From Candidatus Nanopelagicales bacterium (lineage in GTDB: Bacteria; Actinomycetota; Actinomycetes; S36-B12; UBA5976): a stretch of DNA of 37,254 bases. The notes beneath the pieces were generated by a model. It was not told the origin of the DNA, searched no databases, and saw only the letters and a program-made list of their open reading frames with translations. How positions within the stretch are numbered: the stretch's first letter is position 1; each line of letters opens with the position of its first letter. Both the position numbers and the translations under genes were made by a program. Shown here in pieces: positions 9,185 through 17,697 of this stretch. The stretch lies in the NCBI GenBank assembly GCA_016463095.1, contig JAEMSA010000012.1, positions 2,566 to 39,819 on the forward strand, written 5' to 3'.

Positions 9185-9349
9185 ATGGCCGCAATGAAAC
9201 CTCGTACCGGTGATGGTCCAATGGAGGTTACAAAAGAAGGACGCGGAGTTGTGATGCGTGTTCCTCTTGAAGGTGGCGGACGTTTAGTTGTGGAAATGAC
9301 TGTTGATGAAGCTAAAGAACTAGATGTGCAATTGGAAGTTCTTAAGTAA
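9185..9349 (+). CDS. DUF3117 small conserved actinobacterial protein
   Basis: A 54-residue protein beginning MAAMKPRTGDGPMEV and ending ELDVQLEVLK. It matches the DUF3117 family (Rv1211-like), which is almost invariant across Actinobacteria and of unknown function. ATG at 9185 is preceded by an AAAGG-type ribosome-binding site at about 9173-9177. It lies in the same relative place as in mycobacteria, between dapDE and the O-methyltransferase. The stop is only 5 bp from the stop of the convergent O-methyltransferase. Confidence 0.93.
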   Translation: MAAMKPRTGDGPMEVTKEGRGVVMRVPLEGGGRLVVEMTVDEAKELDVQLEVLK

Positions 9350-9354
9350 TACTT

Positions 9355-9975
9355 TTAGTGCGGACGGTAAGAAGCCGCAATAATTCCTGATCCACTTGGG
9401 ATCATTACAGAAACTAATCTAGAGTCATCCTTAATCTTTTCACTAACTTTTATAACTGCTAGATTATCTGCAGCATTTGAATCACTCAAAACATTATGGA
9501 ATACTAAAATTCCACCTGGCCGCAAGAGCCGTAACGATTGATCGAAAAGAGTTTCATACTCTAATTTGTCACCATTAATAAACATCAAGTCATAGGCATT
9601 ACTAGTTAATTTATCAACCACTTCAATTGCTCGACCAGCAATCAATCTAATTTTGTTTGAAGGAATTACTGCTGAGCTAAATATTTCTTTAGCGGCACGT
9701 TGCCTTTCGGCATCTGAATCAATGGAAGTTAACACACTTGCACTGTTCATGCCTCTTAATAACCACAGCCCAGAAACTCCAGTGCCCGTACCAATTTCAA
9801 CAACGTTAGAAGCATCAATGGTGGAAGCTAAGAATCTGAGTAGCGCACCTGCACCTTGACCGATCGGGTTTAACCCTAATTCTTTTGATTTATTTCGAGC
9901 GTTAGTTAAATGGGTATCTTCAGGAATAAAGTTTTGAGAAAGATTCCACTCATCACTGGTGGGAGATTGGGTCAT
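9355..9975 (-). CDS. SAM-dependent O-methyltransferase
   Basis: A 206-residue class I methyltransferase of the catechol-O-methyltransferase-like family (Rv1220c-like). The SAM-binding motif I is VVEIGTGTGVSGLWL. An acidic residue follows at SIDSD, and YDLMFINGDK matches the metal/substrate site region of the family, where Asp usually occupies the position of the Asn seen here. The physiological substrate is unknown. ATG start at 9975. The mycobacterial neighbour sigE is absent; the 171-bp gap to htrA carries no sigma-factor gene. Confidence 0.88.
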   Translation of the reverse strand: MTQSPTSDEWNLSQNFIPEDTHLTNARNKSKELGLNPIGQGAGALLRFLASTIDASNVVEIGTGTGVSGLWLLRGMNSASVLTSIDSDAERQRAAKEIFSSAVIPSNKIRLIAGRAIEVVDKLTSNAYDLMFINGDKLEYETLFDQSLRLLRPGGILVFHNVLSDSNAADNLAVIKVSEKIKDDSRLVSVMIPSGSGIIAASYRPH

Positions 9976-10146
9976 GTTTTTCTCTACCTTTCCTCTCTGT
10001 TTATCTTAACAATTTCTGGGTATTTGTTGGTAATTTCCTGGGTATTACCAGCAGGCTACTTCCTGAGACGCCAAAAATGTCGTTACGCACTAAACTAAAA
10101 ACATAAACATAAAGCATTCCTTGCAGAAAGCGTAGAAATATACAAA

Positions 10147-11274
10147 ATGGGTGAAGATTCAAATTCCTTAACTGTTCCGTCTTGGGAAAGAAAAAGAAAA
10201 CGTAAGAACACCCCAATTTCTGCAGTAGTAGTTATCTCACTTTTAGTAGGGGGAAGTGCCGGTGGAGCATTTGGCTATTTAGCCGCAGATTTTGCAAATG
10301 GGGTTTCTAATTCAACTTCGCAAGTTAAAGATGTTAGCAATACAAATTCAATTTCCATTAATCCAGCAACTGAGACCGTTTCCCAGATTGTACAAAATTT
10401 AATCCCCAGTGTGGTATCAATTCGAGCTGAAGGCAGTTCCGGTTCAGGAACTGGATCCGGATTTATTTTTAGACAAGATGGTTACATTGTGACTAATAAT
10501 CACGTAGTCGCACCTTCAGTAAACGGGGGAACACTAACTATTTATTTGGAAGACAAAACATCTTTCAAAGCAAAACTAGTAGGACGAAACGCATCTTATG
10601 ATTTAGCGGTGTTAAAAATTGATGCCACAGGTTTAAAGCCAGTTCAAATTGGTGACTCAAATGCCATAAATGTTGGAGATTTAACTGTTGCCTTTGGTTC
10701 CCCACTTGGATTATCAGGAACTGTAACTTCAGGAATTGTTAGTGCCATAAATCGTCCAGTTACAGCTGGTGGCAATGATGATCAATCATTTATTTCTGCC
10801 ATCCAAACTGATGCAGCAATTAATCCAGGAAATTCTGGTGGACCACTAGTTAATGGACAAGGTGAAGTGATTGGTGTTAATTCGGCAATTGCCACGCTTG
10901 GCAATGGTACACAAAGTGGAAGTATCGGTTTAGGTTTTGCTATCCCAATTAATCAAGCTCAAAGAATTGTCACAGAAATTATTAACACCGGTAAATCAAG
11001 CACACCAATTGCAGGCATAAGTATTGATTCCACATTTGGCGGAGAAGGCGCAAAAGTTTCCGAAGTTGTGGCAGATGGTCCTGCTTCATCAACTAACTTA
11101 AAAGTCGGCGAAATTGTTGTAAAAATAAATGGTGAAATAGTTGAAGACTCAACAGCATTGATTGTTTCAATCAGAAAAAATAATCCTGGTGACACTGTTG
11201 TGTTTACTGTTAAGGATTCAGCTGGAAAAGAAAGAGAAGTATCAGTGGTCTTAGGAAGTAGAGAAGAGGGCTAG
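10147..11274 (+). CDS. HtrA/DegP-type membrane-anchored serine protease
   Basis: A 375-residue quality-control protease. A Lys/Arg-rich N-terminus (to residue 21) is followed by one membrane segment (about 23-46), placing the protease domain outside the membrane. The trypsin-like domain (about 75-270) has an intact triad: His119 in TNNHVV, Asp152 in YDLAVLK and Ser230 in NPGNSGGPL. A single PDZ domain covers about 285-370. ATG start at 10147. The usual regulators sigE/rseA next to this gene in other Actinobacteria are missing, so its control may differ. The stop overlaps that of convergent mrp through CTAG (11271-11274). Confidence 0.93.
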   Translation: MGEDSNSLTVPSWERKRKRKNTPISAVVVISLLVGGSAGGAFGYLAADFANGVSNSTSQVKDVSNTNSISINPATETVSQIVQNLIPSVVSIRAEGSSGSGTGSGFIFRQDGYIVTNNHVVAPSVNGGTLTIYLEDKTSFKAKLVGRNASYDLAVLKIDATGLKPVQIGDSNAINVGDLTVAFGSPLGLSGTVTSGIVSAINRPVTAGGNDDQSFISAIQTDAAINPGNSGGPLVNGQGEVIGVNSAIATLGNGTQSGSIGLGFAIPINQAQRIVTEIINTGKSSTPIAGISIDSTFGGEGAKVSEVVADGPASSTNLKVGEIVVKINGEIVEDSTALIVSIRKNNPGDTVVFTVKDSAGKEREVSVVLGSREEG

Positions 11275-12395
11275 TTAGTTAATAGTCCTAGATTTTTTCC
11301 TACTAAACCTTTAGGGCTGTTCATTAAAGCTTTCGCCATATTGATGATTTCGATAGCTGCTGGTGAATCCGGATTTGAGATAACTAAAGGTTCACCACTA
11401 TCTCCTCCTTCACGCAAGCGCACGTCAAAGGGAACTTTTGCTAACACTTTTACTTCAGTTCCTAATTCATCACTAATTGCTTTAGCAACAGTTTCTCCGC
11501 CACCTTTACCAAAAAGTTCCATAACTTCACCACAGTGAGGACAAGGTACCCCTGTCATGTTTTCAATTACACCAATAACTTTTTGATGTGTTTGTTTAGC
11601 TAAAGTTCCTGCTCGTACAGCAACTTCAGCAGCACTTATTTGTGGTGTTGTGACAACAATGATTTCTGATTTTGGAACAAGTTGGGCCACACTAATTGCC
11701 ACATCACCTGTACCTGGTGGTAAATCTAGAAGTAAAATATCCAAATCTCCCCACCAAACATCTGTCATAAATTGTTCAACAGCTTTGTGCAACATTGGTC
11801 CGCGAAACGCAATTGGTTGGGTAACTCCACCTGGTTTAAATGCCAACATAGAAATTACTCTGACTCCATGTGCCATTTGGGGCATGATCATTCCTTCAAC
11901 AACAGTTGGTGCATTAGTAACACCCATAATTCGTGGAATTGAATGACCATAAATATCAGCGTCAAGAATTCCCACAGATAACCCAAGTTGAGAAAGAGCT
12001 ATTCCTAAATTTGCTGTTAAGGATGATTTACCAACGCCACCTTTACCTGAAGCTACGGCATAAATTCGAGTTAAATTCTTCTCCGCAGCAAAAGGATTTT
12101 CTTTTGTAGGTCCACGAAGGAGTTCTTTAAGTTTCTTTCTTTGCTCATCATTCATAACGTCCAAGACAACCTTGGTTTTAGCGGCATTATCAATTTCTTG
12201 CACAGCATTTGTGACACGTTTAATTATTTCTTCTTTTAAGGGACAGCCTGAAACTGTTAAAAAGATTTCTACCAACACATCTTGACCAGTTACTTCAACA
12301 TTTTTGACCATACCAATTTCAGTGATAGATCTTCTGATTTCTGGATCTTGCACAGTCGCAAGAGCGGTCATTACCGTGTCTTTAGTTAAAGCCAC
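11271..12395 (-). CDS. mrp: Mrp/ApbC-type Fe-S cluster carrier ATPase
   Basis: A 374-residue P-loop protein that carries iron-sulfur clusters to apo-targets. The N-terminal DUF59/MIP18 domain (about 1-90) has a Cys in SGCPL. The deviant Walker A motif SGKGGVGKS is at about 116-124, and DLPPGTGD is the switch II region. The CPHCG motif is the C-X-X-C that ligates the bridging cluster in the dimer. GTG start at 12395; no clear ribosome-binding site is present and the gene begins 8 bp after the DUF1003 stop, so it is likely translated from the three-gene minus-strand message. This gene order is typical for Actinobacteria. Confidence 0.93.
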   Translation of the reverse strand: MALTKDTVMTALATVQDPEIRRSITEIGMVKNVEVTGQDVLVEIFLTVSGCPLKEEIIKRVTNAVQEIDNAAKTKVVLDVMNDEQRKKLKELLRGPTKENPFAAEKNLTRIYAVASGKGGVGKSSLTANLGIALSQLGLSVGILDADIYGHSIPRIMGVTNAPTVVEGMIMPQMAHGVRVISMLAFKPGGVTQPIAFRGPMLHKAVEQFMTDVWWGDLDILLLDLPPGTGDVAISVAQLVPKSEIIVVTTPQISAAEVAVRAGTLAKQTHQKVIGVIENMTGVPCPHCGEVMELFGKGGGETVAKAISDELGTEVKVLAKVPFDVRLREGGDSGEPLVISNPDSPAAIEIINMAKALMNSPKGLVGKNLGLLTN

Positions 12396-12403
12396 AGGAT
12401 TAG

Positions 12404-12892
12404 TTAATTCTTTTTATCTTGATTAATTTGTAGTTCTTCAATTAGATCTCTCAATTCACTTTTGATGTAATCACGAGTTGCAACATCGTTTAACGCTATG
12501 CGCAAATCAGCTAGTTCGCGCGCTAAGAATTCGGTATCAGCCAATAGTCGATTGGCTTGATTACGATCTTGAGCACCTTGGACACGGTCACGATCTGTTT
12601 GTCTATTTTGGGCAAGCAAGATTAAAGGGGCGGCATAAGAAGCTTGTAGAGAAAGCATCAAAGTCAAAGCTAAGAATGGCCATGGATCGACACGGTATTG
12701 CAATGGACCAAGGGTGTTCCACGAAATCCAGGCAACAACAAAAACAGTCATTAAAGCAATGAAACGCCATGAACCAATTTGTCTAGCAACTCTTTCACTT
12801 ACTAAACCAAATCTTTCAGAATCGTAAACATTCTTAAATTGCAAACCTCTGCTTCTAGGTTGATCTAAACGTGATGATCTAATTTTTTTCAT
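12404..12892 (-). CDS. DUF1003 membrane protein
   Basis: A 162-residue protein of the DUF1003 family. Two membrane segments are visible at about residues 44-64 and 73-97, joined by a short loop, with a basic N-terminus. The C-terminal half is charged, coiled-coil-like and probably cytoplasmic (DRDRVQGAQDRNQAN). Function is unknown. ATG start at 12892 overlaps the stop of the upstream CBS-domain gene (ATGA), so the two are coupled. Conserved linkage with the MgtE_N/CBS protein suggests, but does not prove, a shared role in ion or magnesium homeostasis. Confidence 0.88.
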   Translation of the reverse strand: MKKIRSSRLDQPRSRGLQFKNVYDSERFGLVSERVARQIGSWRFIALMTVFVVAWISWNTLGPLQYRVDPWPFLALTLMLSLQASYAAPLILLAQNRQTDRDRVQGAQDRNQANRLLADTEFLARELADLRIALNDVATRDYIKSELRDLIEELQINQDKKN

Positions 12893-14136
12893 GGTCTTAC
12901 CTCAACATCATCTTGATCACGCCAGTCATCAGGAAGCATGTGATCGATAACGTCATCGACTGTTACTGCTCCTAGTAAACGATTTTCTGCATCAACTACT
13001 GGTAAAGCTACAAGGTTATATGTTGCAAAATATTTTGTTACTAAAGCCAAAGTGGTATTTGGTCCTACCGGTTTTAATTCAGAATCAATAACACTTGAAA
13101 CAAGTGTTCCTGGAGATTCTCTTAAAAGTCTTTGCATGTGTGCAACACCAAGATATTTTCCGGTTGGAGTATCAAGGGGAGGTCTAACAACATAAACCTG
13201 GCTTGCTAATGATGGTGGTAATTCAGGATTTCGAATACTTGCTAAAGCATCAGCAACAGTTGCATCAGGTGTTAAAACAACTGGTTCAGTTGTCATCATT
13301 CCACCTGCTGTGTAATCACCGTAAGTTAATAGTCGACGCAAGTCATCGGCTTCTTCTGGTTCCATTAAATCCAAATACTCTTCAGCTTTTTGTGGTGGTA
13401 ATTCTTTTAATAAATCTGCTGCATCATCTGGTGCCATTTCCTCAATAACATCTGCGGCACGTTCCATTTCAAGTTTACCTACAATTGCCACACGAGTTTC
13501 CTCACTCATTTCTTCCAAAACATCGGCAAGTCTTTCGTCATCAAGTTTAGAAATTACTTCAACTTGTTTATCAATTTCTAAATCAGCTAAATAAGTTGCA
13601 ATATCAGGTGCTCTCATATCGTTTAAGGAAGTTAATAAATTATCGAAAGGTTTACCTTGCACTTGTAAAGTTAAACCTTCAACTTCGCTCCAGTCAGCAA
13701 AGAATTTTTCACCACGTTTGGTAAAACCTGATCCAGCTCGACGTAAATACAATTTGGTGATGTGCCAATCAGCACCTGGTCTTGATTGCTCCATCGCAAT
13801 ATCAAGCAACGTAACTTCTTCACCAGTATTTTTCATTTTCATTTTGCGATCTAATAGTTCGCCCACGACTCTTGATTCAGACTCTCTTTGTTCAAAACGT
13901 CGCATGTTTACAACACCAGTTGAAATAATCTGTCGAGCATCAAAATCTGTAACCCTTGACATTGGTAAAAACACCAGACGACGTTGTGGAACTTCAACTA
14001 ATAAGCCAATAATTCTGGGTGGATTGTTACTGTGCCTTAAATGGACAACGGTGTCACGCACTTTGCCCAGCTGATCGCCTTGCGGATCGAATACAGCTGT
14101 GCCAGTGAGGCGGGAGATGAAGATACGGTCAGACAC
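12889..14136 (-). CDS. PRC-barrel / MgtE_N / CBS-pair protein
   Basis: A 415-residue soluble protein. A PRC-barrel-like region covers about 1-160 (FDPQGDQLGKVRD, then a second related segment). An MgtE N-terminal superhelical domain covers about 165-280 (repeated ADVLEEM, AADVIEEM and AADLLKELP). A pair of CBS domains covers about 285-405 (MMTTEPVVLTPDATVADAL and GAVTVDDVIDHML). No membrane domain follows, so unlike MgtE it cannot itself transport magnesium; it may sense Mg2+ or nucleotides. GTG start at 14136; AGGAG lies 12 nt upstream, longer than ideal. First gene of the three-gene minus-strand operon. Confidence 0.9.
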   Translation of the reverse strand: MSDRIFISRLTGTAVFDPQGDQLGKVRDTVVHLRHSNNPPRIIGLLVEVPQRRLVFLPMSRVTDFDARQIISTGVVNMRRFEQRESESRVVGELLDRKMKMKNTGEEVTLLDIAMEQSRPGADWHITKLYLRRAGSGFTKRGEKFFADWSEVEGLTLQVQGKPFDNLLTSLNDMRAPDIATYLADLEIDKQVEVISKLDDERLADVLEEMSEETRVAIVGKLEMERAADVIEEMAPDDAADLLKELPPQKAEEYLDLMEPEEADDLRRLLTYGDYTAGGMMTTEPVVLTPDATVADALASIRNPELPPSLASQVYVVRPPLDTPTGKYLGVAHMQRLLRESPGTLVSSVIDSELKPVGPNTTLALVTKYFATYNLVALPVVDAENRLLGAVTVDDVIDHMLPDDWRDQDDVEVRP

Positions 14137-14178
14137 ATGGAAATGTTACTCCTGGGACGTGATTGACTAACACCTCAT
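14137..14178. promoter_or_regulatory. Short divergent intergenic region
   Basis: Only 42 bp separate the starts of the CBS-domain operon and the EamA transporter. AGGAG for the minus-strand gene lies here. No promoter hexamers were convincingly recognised; promoters may extend into the coding regions. Confidence 0.3.
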
Positions 14179-15057
14179 ATGAAATTTACGACAGCAAATA
14201 GCAAATTTTCCATAGATTTTATAATTTTGGCTATCGCAATTGTGGCCATCTCAACTTCTGGTCCCCTAATAACAGTCACAGCAGCTCCGGCTATCGCGAT
14301 CGCATTTTGGAGATGTTTCCTAGGAGCAGTAGCTACTGCTCCATTTGCGTTTAAAGATGGGGTAGGAAACATAAACAAAAAAACTTTGACAACATCTATC
14401 AGTGCAGGTTTACTTTTAGGACTACATTTCGCGGTGTGGATTCCAAGTCTTAGATTCACAACAGTGGCAGCCTCAACTGCAATGGTTGCAACTCAACCGG
14501 CTTGGGCTGCTTTAATTGCAAAAATTAGGGGAGAAAGTTTTCCAAATAGAGTTTGGTTTGGAATCTTTGTGGCATTACTGGGAGCAATCCTTTTAACAGG
14601 AATTGATATTTCATTAGACAAAAGAGCTGTCATTGGTGATTTACTTGCTTTGGTGGGCGCAATTTTTGCAGCCCTTTATGTAACTGTTGGTTCTAGTGCT
14701 CGAAGCACTTTAACAACTGCTCAATACACAGTCATTGCATATGCTGCAGCAGCATTCGCATTAGTAATTTTAGCGATTGTTACCGGAATCAATTTAACTG
14801 GTTTTAGTAGACAAGCCTGGTTCTATATTTTCTTATTAACACTATTAGCACAAATTCTTGGTCATACTTTGTTTAATATCACTTTAAGATCTTTGTCTGC
14901 CACAGTTGTGAGTATGGGAATACTATTTGAAATGCCTGGTTCAACAATTATTGCTGCTTTAGCTATTGGTCAAGTTCCGCCTTGGCAAACAGTTCCTGCA
15001 ATTGTGTTATTGATGGTGGGAATGTTTTTTGTGGTAACAGGTTATAAAACTAAATAG
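14179..15057 (+). CDS. EamA-family (DMT) transporter
   Basis: A 292-residue integral membrane protein with about ten hydrophobic segments arranged as two EamA repeats (roughly 10-140 and 150-290). The family exports amino acids, nucleotide sugars or drugs; the substrate here cannot be told. ATG start at 14179. The stop region overlaps the convergent hydrolase gene by 8 bp. No accessory genes nearby suggest a substrate. Confidence 0.88.
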   Translation: MKFTTANSKFSIDFIILAIAIVAISTSGPLITVTAAPAIAIAFWRCFLGAVATAPFAFKDGVGNINKKTLTTSISAGLLLGLHFAVWIPSLRFTTVAASTAMVATQPAWAALIAKIRGESFPNRVWFGIFVALLGAILLTGIDISLDKRAVIGDLLALVGAIFAALYVTVGSSARSTLTTAQYTVIAYAAAAFALVILAIVTGINLTGFSRQAWFYIFLLTLLAQILGHTLFNITLRSLSATVVSMGILFEMPGSTIIAALAIGQVPPWQTVPAIVLLMVGMFFVVTGYKTK

Positions 15058-15910
15058 ATTTCAAAAACGTATCTAATTCAATCGCAGTTTTATCTGGCAA
15101 TTCGCGAGCAGGGGAGTGTGCTGCTCCAAGAATTTCAATGAAGGTTGCGTTCAAGGATTGAGCCATTTCCAGTTGTTCTTTCCTAGGCCAAGCATCATCA
15201 TTTTCCCCACGCATCACCAAAATTGGTAATTTATGTTTGCTTAGCGTTATTTTTAACTTCTCGGTAACGTTTTCTACTTTCATTAATAACTCTGACATCA
15301 CTTTTAAAGATAAAGGATTTGTGTTTAACCATCTTTCTTTACGCCATTTTCTTACTGGTTTAGAAAAACTTTGTTTTCTAAGAATTGTTAAGACGACAGT
15401 TTTAACAAACCAAATAAAAGCTAAACTCCTTCCACGTTCCACTGCTTGAACTAGAGCAGGTAATCCTCCCCAGTTTTCTTTAGGTAAGGGTCCTGATCCA
15501 CTGCACAACAAAGTCACTGAAGCAAAAGATTGAGGTGAGTTACTAGCTGCATATTGGGCAACTATTCCGCCAAAGGAATGCCCAATTACATGAATTGGTT
15601 CTGAAAAACTATTTGCTATATCTATTAAATCTTGAGCAAAAGATTCAAGTGTGAAATCTTCTAATTTGTTAGAGCCATAACTTGCTGGTTGACCATTTTG
15701 ATCAATAGAAAAACAATGCCAACCCAGGGAAGATAGTAAAGGTAGAACTGCGACAAAATCTTCACGACTACCACTCCATCCGGGAACAAAAACAATGGTT
15801 CCAGCATGAATTGATTCAGGTTCAGTGACTAAAGCACCAAACTCTTTATTCCCAGCTTTTAATTTTACTTCACTTACTCCAACTGGATTAACTAATAACT
15901 GCTCTTGCAT
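15050..15910 (-). CDS. Alpha/beta hydrolase
   Basis: An alpha/beta-hydrolase fold protein of about 286 residues. The nucleophile elbow is GHSFGG, the likely acid lies in GENDDAW and the catalytic His in GAAHSPA; FVPGWSGSR forms the oxyanion-hole region. Substrate unknown. The start is ambiguous: ATG at 15910 avoids overlap with the upstream DUF3107 gene, while an in-frame TTG at 15925 would overlap it by 11 bp; neither has a strong ribosome-binding site. Probably co-transcribed with the DUF3107 gene. Confidence 0.85.
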   Translation of the reverse strand: MQEQLLVNPVGVSEVKLKAGNKEFGALVTEPESIHAGTIVFVPGWSGSREDFVAVLPLLSSLGWHCFSIDQNGQPASYGSNKLEDFTLESFAQDLIDIANSFSEPIHVIGHSFGGIVAQYAASNSPQSFASVTLLCSGSGPLPKENWGGLPALVQAVERGRSLAFIWFVKTVVLTILRKQSFSKPVRKWRKERWLNTNPLSLKVMSELLMKVENVTEKLKITLSKHKLPILVMRGENDDAWPRKEQLEMAQSLNATFIEILGAAHSPARELPDKTAIELDTFLKSI

Positions 15911-15914
15911 TTTG

Positions 15915-16136
15915 TTAACCGGCAAAACCTACTCTTCGTTGCTCTGAAGCACCGATTTCTACGAAAGCCAGACTTTCACCTGGAACTAATATTTTCTTGC
16001 CCTTGTCATCGATCAGGGTCAAAAGAGTCTTATTTTTTACGGCTGCTTCAACTTCTTTGGTTATTTGATCAGCGGTTGCCGCTGTTTCGAAAATGATTTC
16101 ACGAGTGGTGTTTTGAACGCCTATACGAACTTCCAT
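15915..16136 (-). CDS. DUF3107 small conserved actinobacterial protein
   Basis: A 73-residue protein beginning MEVRIGVQNTTREI and ending EQRRVGFAG, matching the DUF3107 family (TB9.4-like) found across Actinobacteria. Function is unknown. The central KILVPGESLAFVEIG segment is characteristic. ATG start at 16136, upstream of the hydrolase on the minus strand; divergent from the glutamine-synthetase-like gene. Confidence 0.9.
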   Translation of the reverse strand: MEVRIGVQNTTREIIFETAATADQITKEVEAAVKNKTLLTLIDDKGKKILVPGESLAFVEIGASEQRRVGFAG

Positions 16137-16280
16137 TGCTTCAGGGCTCCTAATTGCAATCTTGTTTCCCTAAGACTATTCCCATAGTTAACCCTGCGCA
16201 TCCTGCCGTCCATTTCCAAGTCCTTGGCAATCGGAGTAATCTCTTGACTACTAAAAGCGTGGGAAAGGGATGTGCCTCAA
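16137..16280. promoter_or_regulatory. Divergent region DUF3107 / gamma-glutamyl cassette
   Basis: This 144-bp gap separates two divergent transcription units. On the plus strand a TTGGCA at 16224-16229 and a TACTAA at 16249-16254 make a weak promoter-like pair with a long 19-bp spacer. A ribosome-binding-like AAAGGGA is at 16264-16270. No clear operator or GlnR-type site was identified. Confidence 0.35.
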
Positions 16281-17663
16281 ATGAGCGGTTCAATCAAGCA
16301 ATCAGCTGATGCTCCATTAAAGGTTTCCCAATTAGAAGCAGATATCAAATCAGGAAAAATTGACACAGTAGTTGTAGGCGTAACAGATATGCAGGGACGT
16401 TTACAAGGTAAACGAGTTCATGCACCTTTCTTTTTAAAAGACACCATGAATCATGGCACTGAAGGATGTAACTATTTATTAGCTGTTGATGTTGATATGA
16501 ACACTGTTGGTGGATTTGCAATGTCATCTTGGGATTCTGGTTATGGCGACATGGTTATGGCACCAGACTTCGACACATTGAGATACATCCCGTGGCTTCC
16601 AGGAACTGCGATGGTTTTAGCTGATTTACAAAAACTTGATCACACTGATGTTTATGCTTCACCAAGACAAATATTGATTAAACAAATAAATAGATTAAAG
16701 GAATTAAAACTTGTTCCCCATGTTGGAACTGAATTAGAATTTATTGTTTTCAAAGACACATTTGAAGAAGCCTGGGATAAGGGTTACCAAAATTTAATAC
16801 CCGCAAACCAATACAACGTTGATTACTCACTGCTGGGAAGTTCTCGAGTTGAAGGATTAATAAGAGCCATTCGCTTAGGAATGGATGGGGCCGGTTTAGA
16901 AGTTGAATCAGCAAAAGGTGAATGTAACCTGGGCCAACATGAAATTGCATTTAGATTTAAGGATGCTTTAACAACGGCTGATAATCATGTTATTTACAAA
17001 CTTGGTTCAAAAGAAATTGCTTCAGCACAAGGTATGTCATTAACATTCATGGCCAAATTTAATGAACGTGAAGGAAACTCCTGCCATATTCATTTATCTG
17101 TGCGAAGTGAAAATGATGAACCAGTTATGGCTGATGCTAAAGATCCCCAAGGCTTAAGTGCGTTAGGTAAATCCTTTATCGCCGGACAATTGAAATACAT
17201 GCGTGAAATGACATTGTTCTTTGCGCCAAACATTAACTCTTATAAACGCTATGTGGAAGGTTCTTTTGCCCCAACTGCCATGAAGTGGGGTCGAGACAAC
17301 AGAACTTGTGCCATTCGTTTAGTTGGAGCTGGTCATTCACTTCGTTTTGAAAACAGAGTTCCAGGCGGGGATGTGAATCCTTATTTAGCAGAAGCAGCCA
17401 TGATTGCAGCAGGAATTGCAGGAATTGAAGAAAAACTAACTTTGGAACCAGCATTTGAAGGTAACGCCTATGTTTCAGATGCAATCAGAGTTCCCTCAAC
17501 TCTTGCTAAAGCAACAGAGCTTTGGGATAAGAGTGAATTTGTTACAAAAGTGTTTGGCAGTGAAGTGAAAGCACATTACTTAAACATGGCTAAAATAGAA
17601 CTAGCCTCATTTGATAAAAGCATTACTGATTGGGAAAGAATCCGCAGTTTCGAAAGAATGTAA
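16281..17663 (+). CDS. Glutamine synthetase-like gamma-glutamylamide synthetase
   Basis: An ATP-dependent ligase of about 460 residues in the glutamine synthetase superfamily. An N-terminal beta-grasp domain (about 20-115) precedes the catalytic domain with GTELEFIVF (metal-binding Glu), NSCHIHLS (His) and a KRYVEG...WGRDNR segment (ATP/phosphate Arg). Such divergent family members (PuuA; Streptomyces GlnA3/GlnA4; IpuC) ligate glutamate to amines rather than ammonia. Neighbouring aldehyde dehydrogenase, SDR and PuuD-like genes support that role. ATG 16281 is preferred over GTG 16272 because the AAAGGGA motif ends 10 nt before it but only 1 nt before the GTG. The exact amine is unknown. Confidence 0.85.
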   Translation: MSGSIKQSADAPLKVSQLEADIKSGKIDTVVVGVTDMQGRLQGKRVHAPFFLKDTMNHGTEGCNYLLAVDVDMNTVGGFAMSSWDSGYGDMVMAPDFDTLRYIPWLPGTAMVLADLQKLDHTDVYASPRQILIKQINRLKELKLVPHVGTELEFIVFKDTFEEAWDKGYQNLIPANQYNVDYSLLGSSRVEGLIRAIRLGMDGAGLEVESAKGECNLGQHEIAFRFKDALTTADNHVIYKLGSKEIASAQGMSLTFMAKFNEREGNSCHIHLSVRSENDEPVMADAKDPQGLSALGKSFIAGQLKYMREMTLFFAPNINSYKRYVEGSFAPTAMKWGRDNRTCAIRLVGAGHSLRFENRVPGGDVNPYLAEAAMIAAGIAGIEEKLTLEPAFEGNAYVSDAIRVPSTLAKATELWDKSEFVTKVFGSEVKAHYLNMAKIELASFDKSITDWERIRSFERM

Positions 17664-17697
17664 GACTCAAGTTTTACCTAAAAGGAGTTAATTTAAA

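Noticed and set aside
9967-10098. Possible 43-residue hydrophobic ORF (TTG start) between the methyltransferase and htrA
   Set aside because: It starts inside the methyltransferase gene in antisense, has no ribosome-binding site and no recognisable family; a T-rich stretch gives hydrophobic codons by chance.
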